Source: Balanoglossus misakiensis (Eukaryota > Hemichordata). Taken from it: 64,000 nucleotides of DNA. A program made the translations under genes and the position numbers. The stretch's first letter is position 1. Every line of letters begins with the position of its first letter. The stretch lies in assembly GCA_040954595.2 (NCBI GenBank), contig CM082595.2:310001-374000 (forward strand). Direction: 5' to 3'. Below the pieces are notes generated by a model that worked only from the letters and a program-made list of their open reading frames with translations, did not search any database and was not told the origin of the DNA. Below, in pieces: positions 37,721 through 49,300 of this stretch.

Positions 37721-39047
37721 ATGGCGAGTGAAAACGACAGGGCTGTACTGAACTGCATTTTCAACCCAAACTTGCCTCTTGGGAGCGATGAAATATCGGA
37801 ATTCGAGGATGACTATTATTCATCGACGAATGGTTCGTTATTGTGTTTGTTTGGTGCAGTTGTGAGAACGCGATCATGTTTTTAGGACAGGAAATCGTAT
37901 GACCTAATCTGAGGTCATCATGACCTTAATGTTTACGTTGCGTTCGACACTCTTGTCATACGATATGCTAACCCTATAAATCTATCCCTATACTTTATTT
38001 GCGTCCATATAAGGACAATTGAATAGCTGACAGTGTCGAAAAATGAAGCAGATCACCTCGCAGACTGCGATCTGCTACACACTCTTCGCTATACATACAT
38101 GTACATTGTCTCTGCTATTCTTTGGACCTTGGTACCTTGGCTTTATTAAACTTACACACTATTCAAAGCTATTTCCCTTTGTATATTGGGACTTTGATTT
38201 ACGAAGTTTAATTGTGCCCATCATAAAAGGTATTGATCAGTGATTGATACTCTTTAATTACTCGTGGGAGACGTATACCTTGACCTGCACCATGAAAATG
38301 ACAAACTGTACATGTATGTTCACCGATATACAAAAGTCATTATGTTGTTATTTGTTCCCTGCAGGTGAAGATGTGAATTCAGAAGTGGAGAAAGAAGCCA
38401 AGAGACTTGAGGTCCTTGGTGTGAAGGCTGCTGAGGGAGGCGACATCAATGCAGCCCTGGAGTATTTCTGCCAAGCAGTAGATGTTGCCCCTGACAGAGC
38501 TTCAGGTTACAACAATCGGGCACAGGCTTTGAGACTCAAAGGAGATGTTCAAGGTGAGAGGCAGACACATGTATAAACAACTTTAATCATTTCACGCTAG
38601 ACTGGCCCAGGTAACTAGATAGTCCCCCCCCCCCCCCTGGAGAATGACAATCCACCTCAGTATGTCACATCTAGGATTTTCCTGCATTGATCAAATATAC
38701 TTGGCATCTCAGCTTGAAAATGCCCTCCCTGTCAATAATGTTATCAAATACTGCATTCCAATGTATTCCAATGTTATCTTGCAGGGGCAATCAAGGATCT
38801 GGACAAAGCCATTGAACTGAGTCACGGAAGAGGTAAAGCTGCATGCCAGGCGTTGACACAAAGAGGTCTTATAAGACGTCTGGAAGGCCATGATGAGCTT
38901 GCCTTAGAGGACTTTCAGAAAGCTGCCAACCTGGGCAGTCCCTTTGCCAAGTCACTCGTTGTACAGATGAATCCCTACGCAGCCATGTGTAATAAAATGT
39001 TGTCAGAAGTTATATCAAAGTTGAGAAGTGGGGAATGCGTAGATTGA
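37721..39047 (+). CDS. TTC36: TTC36, tetratricopeptide repeat protein 36, complete, 187 aa
   Basis: Three exons: 37721-37832, 38365-38553, 38785-39047; phases are consistent and give 187 residues (human protein about 189). The N-terminus MASENDRAVLNCIFNPNLPLG matches the TTC36 signature. A three-unit TPR block follows: AKRLEVLGVKAAEGGDINAA / ASGYNNRAQALRLKGDVQGA / RGLIRRLEGHDELALEDFQKAA, and the conserved tail LGSPFAKSLVVQMNPYAAMCNKML. In vertebrates TTC36 (HBP21) is an Hsp70-binding, liver and kidney protein linked to tyrosine metabolism; that role here is extrapolation. The first ATG follows AACAAC and the CRE-free upstream region. AATAAA is at 39649-39654, so the 3' UTR is about 600 bp. 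Converges tail-to-tail with CAMTA. Confidence 0.96.
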
Positions 39048-42000
39048 AAGACTGCTCACATCCAGTTATTTCAGTTGTAGGCAGAATTTATGTGAAATAC
39101 TTGTATTCATTCAGAAAGGACAAACTTGTTGGCATTATTTTGTTGTTTTTGCATTTGGCAAGGTGTGCAAGTTATAATATATCCTACCTTCAACAATCGC
39201 TGTACCAATATATGGAGAGGGTTGTATCACAGCGCCACTAAGTGGCATGTATACTGCAAGGCAAAATGCCCATCCATTGCTAGGTTTATAGCGACTTATA
39301 TCTCTGTATTTCTTTCATTCTAGATTAAACACAATTAAAACAAAATAATCTTGAGTGTGATGTTTTAATGTATGATCAGCAATTTGGCAGAAAGTTCACT
39401 AGTTTCTGTTGGGGAGTGTACTGCTTATTATATCACTCGCATTCCTCCCCATCCAAATCAGATAACACTCATGAGAATACACAAACATGGTATAATGAAA
39501 TAGTGAATTTAATTTCCAAAAGAGAATTATGTAGTGAGAAGATTGATATTTCATGTCAAACAAGAGCTAGTATAACAAAGAACGATTTTCAATACCAAAA
39601 GCAGAAAGGGAGAGAATTCCAGAAAATATGGATGACTTCAAGTATGGAATAAAGTGCTAAGTGAAATGCTCTCTAATATGAAGTAATCAATTTTGCACTG
39701 TGGAATGTAATGTGCTGATGAAGGCAAATTTGTGAAGAAAGTTACACATACTGAGAAAAAAAGTCAATCATACCTTGTTAATAATGTTAAAAGACGTTAA
39801 TTTTTTGTTTGTTTTCCTTTTTTTCCTATTCTACACAATAACATTCCATGTGTAGAGGTATCATAATTAGTCTCTGAAAAAAACCAAAAGGCGAGTTATT
39901 TAGACCTTGCCCATGGAGGGCGATGTTCAATATATTTACAACAACGTTGATAGTGGTTTCAAGAATTCAAACGTGGTTATCTTACACTCTCATGTGCCAT
40001 TCATGAATAAAAACACTGATCAAAATCAACTGTATTCATCATGTAAAAGCAAATTATCATTCAACTGAAAGGTCTGTGAGCATATGCTTCATATTGGAAC
40101 CTGACAAGCAGTGTGCGATCTATCAAACACAATTCTTAAAAGCTTTGAGTCAATTTGAAGATTTCTAAATTAATTCTCTGAGCCAGCCCTATACCTTTGC
40201 ATGTAGTGTGGATAATTTTCTGAGTCACCAGTGAGTTTGTTGAGTCAGTGGCACATCAAATGGGCTTAGAGGGCCACACTGCTGACAAGCAACATCTTTT
40301 CTTGTCAACTGAAAATTCCAACAATCAAAACCACGCCAACTAACATCACTAAAACAAGAAAGTGTAGCAAGAAAATATACAAAGAAACAAATATTCTTGA
40401 TTCTGTCAGTTCATTTTGAAAATACAAATTCAGCCATGAAACCATTTCATATCTGTCAGTAAAAGAATGGCCAATTTGAAGAAAAAATGTGTTTATATTC
40501 TGTCAACTATTAAATAAAATGCATGATGTTATCTTGCTTCAAAGAAGTGAATTTACACTATTTACATTGTAAGATCTGGAATAAAAAAAAAACATATAAA
40601 AGTTTACATGGACAAAATTAACAAATAATTTAAATTCTACAGAATAAACGATTGGTAATTAATTGATAAATGGTAATATTTTTACAGTTTTGTGAAATAT
40701 ATACAAGTGTACTACACACCAGATGGTATACAGGTACGACTTCACAATGATAGACACATAGTTCTACTTGACGGCATTTTGTGAACTCAAATATGGCAAC
40801 GTATTGTACAAGAATGCCATAGATAATGGCAGTAGGTGAAGAATGCCAAAAATTTCAGATCAACCATGAAACAGACCACATCCAGCAAATCTGTGACTAT
40901 CACTGCAAAGTCTTGACTCATGAATCATTCCAAAACAAAATGTTAAGCATATTGTCTATCGTCATACACTGAAAACTGTTGTCAAGGTGATACAAGTGTT
41001 GATATTGGTGTTAACAGTTTAAAACAAGCCTCTTGATTTGAAAGAGCACACCAAGAAATCAAGGTTTTTGACATTCCCTCTAAGGTTTCCGATTGAGATC
41101 AGCTTTCAGATTTGACAACTGAATTCACAGTGCTCTTCATTTCTCAATCCTCAGATGTCCTTTTTGCAAGACAGGTGGGATATGCAAATCACAGACATTC
41201 TCTGTACAGTGTCTGAATGAAAATGAATGAAATTAATTTTTAAAAATGATTATGAGTCAGTGAACTTTAAAATAAAAAGAATAATGCCAAGAAATTTAAA
41301 AATCTGTTACTTCATAAATAACTTACTGTACGTTTAATAATTACTATCAATAATAACAGTTTGAAGTCAAGAAAAAATCACTCAACAAAGTTTTTCATGT
41401 ACAATTATCATAGAGACTTTTTACATAATTTGCAAAATGTTTAAGATTCATCTTGACAGTGTTTTCAGTACATATCACAGTTCAGACTACTGTTGTGGTA
41501 CAAAAATAAAAATGGGAAAATGTAGTTTGACTTTGTGTAAAAAAGAAGGCAACTGTTCGTTTTTGTGGGGATGTTAACTATTCATTATGGCCGGGATGAG
41601 GGTGTCAGTTTGTTTTGTCAGACAGTTCCCCCTTTGAAATTCTCAATTCAGCAAATAGAAATCAATCAAGCAAACAAAAAGTACAGAAACAAAATATTGC
41701 ACTAAAACAAAACTAAAGTTAGGAAGTCCCGCACAGCAAATAAATCATGTAAATGTCATCTTTCAATCAGGACTGTCTTCCAAGTACCTCACGAGGACAA
41801 GTCTAACTTCTGAGTTAGTCATACATGTTGTTAGTCATATCATACGCCCTTTTCATAAAGAGGGAGCCCTTCCAAGACGAGGCCAGTAGGTAACAGCGTA
41901 AAAACTTTATCATCTTGTGTATTGAAAGACTTGCAAATACTTTCCAAATTGTTCTTTTTATATAACTTGATTTTTGAAGAGACTGTGGAAATGCAAGGTG

Positions 42001-43309
42001 GACAGAATATTCCCAAAAGGGGACACATTTTGCATTGTGAAATAGTGGTAATATTCTCTGTGCAGTGCACATTAACATCAATAAATAATTAATAACATTG
42101 AATTAATTTTGAAACAATTACGCTTCGCTGATAGAGATGATCAGCCATTAAAGTTTATGGGCAATTCATCGGCAAATATAAAAGTTACATTGTTTTCTAA
42201 CATTGCTATTATACCGTAGTTAAGAAAAATTGCCGAACTTATAGATAACATCAGAAACATGATTTCAGGAAAACAAATCAAATCCAGTTTGAAAGTTCAT
42301 TGACGTAAACAGATTCTTAATTACACTACCTTGATGACATAAATGTTTAGAAATACATACATTTATAAGAAAATGTAGAATATGTAATTTTAGGTCAAAA
42401 AAGTTTCAACATCCCCATTACCACTCGGTACAGGCACTAAAAGAGTGCCCTAAGTGGCAAGAATTTTAATCATCAATATTACTACTAATGTTATTTGCCT
42501 AAGAAATTTAAGTATTTATGAATATGTATAGCCAATATGAATTTCCTCAGTTGTAAGAATTTAGAATGAAATTCACAAATATCAAGAGTAATTTACACTT
42601 TCAGGACAATAAATAGTTTACAATTTAACAGACTAAGGCAACGTGTAAATAGAGAGTTAAAGACTGACGATCATCTTATGCGCATGTGTGTACAAACATT
42701 ATGTCTAATCCAAATTTTGCATTCAAATAGTGGACTGCCTTTGCTTCCTCCATAAGTAGACATGAGTTTTGTCCCTTCTTTTCACCCAATGTACTGCCTT
42801 TCCCCGATCTCCGACACAGACTATGGTCGCTGCCCTCTTGTCTGTTGTTAGGACACCACACTGCCTTATGGCAATTAACTGTATACATTTTTGTAACCAG
42901 AGTCTCTGGTTTGGCACCTGCGCATAAGATGATCATCACCCTTTATGAGATTATCAAATAAGTACAGAATTATGAAACTGGTTATCCAACTTTATAAATG
43001 TGGGATAGACCATGGTTGTAAATTTATGACCTGGTAAATCCTAAAACTTGAAAATATCCTGTATAGTTGTTGTGTTGATGTTCTCAACTGTGCAAAAATT
43101 TTATCTGCTTGTAATTTGAAAATTCTGGTTTGAGGTGAAAGTGTTAGTTTTTAGGTTTACTGTACACTATTTTTAACGAGGTTTTTACATGTCTTACACT
43201 TCCTAAGAATAAATCATGCCATTTTTTCTCAACCATCTGCAGGCCCGTCTTTTAGAATGGTTGCTCCCATGTTGTCTTCTCATTATATCGAGCAGACTTG
43301 ACTTAACAG
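39048..43309. other. TTC36 3' UTR and long CAMTA 3' region
   Basis: 39048 to about 39670 is the TTC36 3' UTR with ATTAAA near 39323 and AATAAA at 39649. The rest to 43309 lies 3' of the CAMTA stop and is AT-rich without long frames, best read as CAMTA 3' UTR and intergenic DNA; vertebrate CAMTA genes also have multi-kilobase 3' UTRs. No other gene could be supported. The region contains one inverted-repeat element at 42666-42937. Confidence 0.5.
42666..42937. mobile_element. Inverted-repeat-bounded element, 272 bp (MITE-like)
   Basis: The ends are 19-base terminal inverted repeats with one mismatch: GACGATCATCTTATGCGCA at 42666-42684 and its near complement TGCGCATAAGATGATCATC at 42919-42937. 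No certain target-site duplication is visible. It lies downstream of the CAMTA stop, likely in its 3' UTR. The internal open frame on the minus strand (to residues KRRDKTHVYLW) has no family resemblance. A non-autonomous DNA transposon is the simplest explanation. Confidence 0.65.
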
Positions 43310-46300
43310 TCAGTTGAAGGTTGCATCCATTCCATCAGGGGTGACGCAGCTCGCTAATGAGGGGAGCCATGGTGAAGCCCCACACGATCTCTCCATATTT
43401 TTCAACCTGGTCAAATAAAAAGAACAGATTTACAGGAGAACTCGTGAATTGAAATAAAAACAGAGCCTAAAAGTCTGGGTTTAAATTTTGATACCCAAAT
43501 ATTTTGTCCGCTGATAGAGTAGGACACAGGCATAAACAATGTAAGTTGTTTGTACACATTATACAACAAGACAACTGGAATATGAAAGAAAAACATTGAA
43601 AGAGACAAAATGGTGAATGAAAAGTAAGTACTCATGTATGTCCTCATTAAGTTTTATGCCAGAAGAAGAAGATAGAAAGGAGATTACTACAAAATTCTTT
43701 TTACTAGCAACGAATGCCAAACTAGCAACACCGGCTTTCTTTGAGGGGGCCACCGGCTTTCTTTGAGGGGGCCCGACACGTTATCTCTAAAATTGTAACA
43801 ACGTCACAATTTAGTAGACAAAGAGGCGCCCCCCCCCCCCCATCCCTATTGCGCAGTTGAAGTACGTGCGTGTTGAGAGAGACGTGTCGACTCGAACGCT
43901 GCTCTAGGAAGCTCGTAGTTACCTTCTTACCGGGACATTTGTACTTGAACGGACTGGGTTCCTCCCACTTCAGGTCGGTAGATTCCTGTGAAGCAGAGAC
44001 GTGAATTTTGCCGTTCCTAGTGCCGCGGGTTGCAGTGTATCCCGTCTGTTGAACTTTTTTTAGAGATTGAGATGAGAATTAGCAGTGTAGGATAGAGACG
44101 ACGTACCAAACTGCCGTGTTGTATTCTGAATTTGTGTTGAAATAAATACGACGGAAGAGTTTGAACGGCATTGCTGTGTGGACTGATAGTTTTGTGGCAA
44201 ATTCGGGCGTGCGAGGCCGCCGCTAACCTTGCCGCGATCACCCGGCCGCTTGAGAACTTTCTCGACCTACGCACGAACTTGTTGTTTGTGGCAGCAATCG
44301 TGACAGGTTACGTTGTTTGAAAAAAACGTTGACGCGTCAATGCGCCCAGCGGCGGACGCCACATGAATTTTTCAGATCTGGCTTTTTCAACGTGTTTGTT
44401 TGGCGTCCATGATTTAGTATATATCCATGTTCTTGTTCCGCTATTTCCCATTCCGAAAACCCCAAAGTTTTGACTAGAAAAGGCCTCAGACACCTTCATA
44501 TGCTGTCCGGCAGCCGGGGTGGGATATCCGACCGCGGTGCAGCTCAAAGTGGCGTGGAGCTGGTAATGTTGGGAACAGTGCAGCCGGCCGGTGGATCGAC
44601 GTCTTAGCCTACACTTTCATACCCGCCGGCGTGCGGCAATCGGGAGGAACCCAGTCCGTTCAAGCGCAAATGTCCCGGTCAGTAGGTAACTACGAGCTTC
44701 GTAGAGCAGCGTTCGACACGCTAAACAACTCTCGTCGTCCGTGTTCAAGTCAGTCTCCTACCCCTTTCTGTTCACGTCTCTCTCTCAACACGCACGTACT
44801 TCAACTGCGCAATTGGGATGGGGGGACGCCTCTTTGTCTAGTACATTGTGACGTTGTTACAATTTTAGAGATAACGCGTTGCTGGCATGAAAGAAATACG
44901 ATGTTGCCAGTTTGCCGTTTGGTGCTGGTAAAAAGAATTCCGTGGTAAAAAGGTAGACTATGTAATAATTAACTTATATTGAGTAACTATCAATTAAGCT
45001 GCCTCTTGTGAACAAACTGTTCTCCCAAAACATACCATTGTAATTTCATTTTTTCTAAATATACCTATGTGTGTGTGTATATATTTAAAAGTTTGTGCAG
45101 TCCGGTATTTAAAAAAAATACCAGACTTCTAAACAAAAAAGAGAAAATGATCTCTTGTTGAATAATTCATGACAATGAAAATGATATTACAGCAGAAATT
45201 ATCACAGCTCACTGTTTGGACATGGAGTGGAGTATGTTTCGAATTTTGTTTGTCTTTATGTAGATCCTTCTTGCAAAAATTGTCAGCTGTGACAATTTCT
45301 ATTGTATGTAAGAGCATTCTACTATGGGAAGAAAGGAAGTAACATAAAAATTTGTCCCATACAAAGAGTAATTATTTCAAATGAATAACTGTGTTGCAAG
45401 ATGCTTTGGTTTCTTTCAACACTTGTTCACTGATGTACAGAAACTTGTCAAAAGAAATAACTGTAAGTGAAAGATTTCATCCTTTCACCCTCTGCTGCTT
45501 GTCTTATGGAACAGTCCTATTGTCAATGGATGGAACATTGCATTCTAGAGGGGTGAAAGGGATTGTCTGACTTAGCGGGAAACTCACCGTTCTTTCACAT
45601 CCCAGATATTTCTTTATTTAAAACAAATTAAGAACAATACCAACATGAGTACGTAGACACAGTGTGATTATAAAACTAAAGAAAGTAATGTACCGGTAGG
45701 GACAGATGAAAATCTGACAGATAAACATCTGGAAAATGAAAATCTGATGGCTGATAACCAATAGAATGTAGGATGCAATACACAATTGTAACACACACAC
45801 ATGCCACAACACATAGTGGTATTTAAAGATAGGGTAAACCTATTTTCACAGTGATACAAAATTTGATATTTTCATATATGAAAATTTTGTATGTGATACA
45901 TCTAAGAAGAGTGATAAAATAATTGAACTGTTTGTCGGCTGAATCATGTTTTCACGCACAAAATAACAATAAACATTTTACAAATTTGTACAAACATATT
46001 GTGTCTGCTAGCAACAACTAAAATAATAAGTCAGTGCAATCAATAAAGGATTCAAATGTTCTTTGAGCAAAAGCATGTTAAAGAGAAGCATCAGTAGGAA
46101 TACTTGTTGATGACACGTAGAAAGAGAGAAAGAATCTAAATTCATGAGAAAACAACTCCAGTAAACATCTACTATTGTTAAACAATTTATCTGAGAGAAG
46201 ATTTTATAGAAACAAATAAATGTAGAGTTTGTGCAAAGTGTGTCAGAATCAATCTAGACATTCATGAGTGCAACTGAAACAAGGAACACCAGCTAAGACG

Positions 46301-49300
46301 TGAGCTGATGTGGTCAAAGATCAACACCACCATTACAAATTTGGGACACACAGTGGGAGTGAGCCTTTCCATTTTTGTTTCTGCTCAGACAAATAAAAGC
46401 TGCTGATAAAAGCAAGAGATGCTCTTGGTTGGTCAAATCAAGTAGCCATTGATCACGAACAACAGTGCTACAGTTGGTTCTACGCAAGCAAGATTTTATG
46501 TAAATCCCTGCATTTTTACTACTGCATGATTTAGTTTCATCAGAAAACCTTCGATCCCTATTTGACCTGTCAGCTCTATCACCTACACAAATAAACATGT
46601 AACAAAATAAAACAATTTACATCATTCTCGGTTTGTGGATATGTACATGTATATGGAGAGTGTGGAGTGCAGATGCAATCATGTCTCTGTTTAACCCTTT
46701 CACCACAATGGTTCAGTCCAAAATCCATTGATTTCTATGGTAAGGCTGGACCTCTAAAGAGGGAACTAGGGGTGAAAGGGTTAAATGTTTAATCTATACT
46801 TACCTGTGTCTGTTCTGTTTTAGAAATCGTTGTATTTTTCTGGCAGCAATTTGTTCTCGGGATTTACTCTCTGTAAACCTGAAAAGAGAAAATTATAAGG
46901 TTTCATATGGATGGATTTAAGAGTTCTTAAATCAAAACTTATCACAAATTGATGAGCAAGAAAATGAGGTCTTTCAGTGAACTTGCAGCATTTTTATTTT
47001 CAATTGTGGTGGTTTGAAACACAAAAGTGGTTTCTAGAACCAGAATAGTGAAATGCGATTCTGTGCAACTGTGAACTGGAAAGTTAGTCGTAATTATGCG
47101 CTCATTTAAATAACTAGCGCCTCAACCACTTACCTCATTGGCTGCTGGTGTGTCAGGACTGCAGAGTCGCGACTTTTTCGGAAACGTTCGTGTTCTCGAT
47201 AACTCCGATATCGATTCTGGATCAACAAGGCAGCCTGCCGACTCTGCTTGTACTGTTTGTGTTTGTGGTAGCTACGGAAACGACTCTGGATCAACACCGC
47301 TGCTTGTGTCATCTTCTTGTACGACACATACTGCTGGCATCCGACAAAAAGTGGAAATTTTCACTTCAGATTAACTTGCCACATTTTTATAATAAATTTT
47401 AGTGCATTTGAAGTTCCAAAGTCAGAAATGATGGACACACACTTGGATGGATTAGTGACATCAGTGACAAATTTTTTTTATGTAATTATTTCTTTAAAAA
47501 GTTGGGACCAACCTGTTTGTATCTCCTGTAGTAACTCTGTATGATTACTGCAGCTTCCAATTCTTGCTGTTTTTGCCTCTGTCTACCCTGTGTGCACAAA
47601 AAAATGTTAAATGTTCCTAACTGCCATGGATATGGTGCAATAAAATATCTGCACAGGAAAAGTTTATCCTGCCATTAGTGGACGCTCAAATCAACTGTGA
47701 CTCTTGACAACATTGGGGGATATTCTGCACACATGTATATTCACAGGAAAAATAACATGAAAGACTTACTCTGTATTGTCTGAATGCATTCTGAATGGTT
47801 TTGGCAGCTTTATACAACTGTCTCTGCTCGTAATCTGAAAGCATGAGAAAACATAAAATATATGATGGTTTGAGTTAAGAATGGAAACTGTAATCAAACT
47901 GTAAGTCTACATGTAAGAGTTGGTAATTCAAAATTCCTAATTTGTTCTGAGGGAAAATGAGACAAGGCTGTTATACACCAACCAAAGCATAGCAACTTTT
48001 GAAAGAAGATGAGAGGATACGTTATTGGTTTCTGACTGACCAGGTGATCCCTATGATGCTATGCAAATGAAAAGTGGCTGCCCTGATATGGAGATACAGA
48101 CCTGACAGAGTCAATAAGGAGAGATCTTTCTCAACTCCTTTTCCACCACGCAGAAATTCACTGAGATGTTCAGACATCATGGGTGTTCCGTCTTCATCCT
48201 CGCTGTCGGAATTATCCAATGCCATACTGGATGGAGACTGCAGACAAGATGAGTTGGGACTTAGTGTACTAGAAGGAGAGTTGATCAAGTCGTAGCATAT
48301 CGACCGGTACATCTCACTCTCTGCGTTACTCTCCTGCATTCTCTCTTCCTGAAACTGCGGAAAGTTTTCCTGTTCGTCGTCGTCATCGACTTTGATTCTT
48401 GCCGGGAGAGCATCAATGATTTTCTCAGCCAGCATCAAGTACTGTTCTTTCTGTGAGCTCTCTGGCATCGACTGTGAACGTTGCCTGCTCCACTGAGCGG
48501 CGACCCAGGCGCTCGGGAAACGAGACCTGCTTGGCACTTCACGAGTCGCCGCTCCAGACGATGATGGATCTTCGTCAATCTGCATGGGGACTGGAAGGTG
48601 TGTATCTGAGAGACTGCTTGCTGGACGGCTTTTTGTTCCAGCTGGGCTCTTCGCATCAAATGTACTGTTCACTTCCACCACCAGTTGCTTTGCGAACAAC
48701 GCTGCAGCAGCTGTTGAGTTGCCCTCACTTGGATCGCCCGTCAAGTTGCTGCATGAAAGTGAACGGTTCTTGCTCGGCAAAGGACTGGTAGAAAGTGGAC
48801 TAGTGGACGGCTGAGATTTGGGAGACCAGGCACGCCTTGGGCTCCCTGACCTGGGTGAAAGTGACCGTGGCGAGCGGTCGAAGGCAGGGTTTAAAGGTGA
48901 TGACACAGTTGCTATGGAGACACTGGGCGAGGTAGAAATAGACCTGTCTTCCACGGAAACAGTTGGAGTTGCCTGTTGTCGATGAGAAATTGTTTCCATG
49001 GAGACTGATTCCAGCTTTTCGTTCTGTAGACGCTCAAGATGTTCGGCTAAAGTGACATGTCCCCTTGATTTGGCCACTTGACCAGGCAATCTACAGTTAG
49101 AGTCAGTGATACTCAGGGCTTGTGACTGCCAGTAATACAACAGCAATGCTGTATCAGAATGACCCAACGCACACGCCCACATCTGAAGACACAAACAGAA
49201 ATATTCTGATTATTTACTGGCTTCCTAACAATCACTATCACATCTAATTTTCGGTCACAAGGAAAGAATTCGACCTTTACAATATCAAAACTAAGTATAC

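Noticed and set aside
43938-43988. Exon-like segment on the minus strand (reading [13 protein letters not shown]) between the last two CAMTA exons
   Set aside because: In the phase imposed by the preceding exon it meets a stop; it belongs to one arm of the inverted repeat and has no family match.
44308-44547. 79-codon minus-strand frame in the centre of the fold-back element
   Set aside because: GC-rich open frame without any recognised transposase or other domain.
46314-46598. 94-codon minus-strand frame after the last IQ exon, preceded by an AG
   Set aside because: Joining it to the 46804 exon gives an immediate stop in the required phase, whereas 43406-43310 continues in phase to a stop; no domain is visible.
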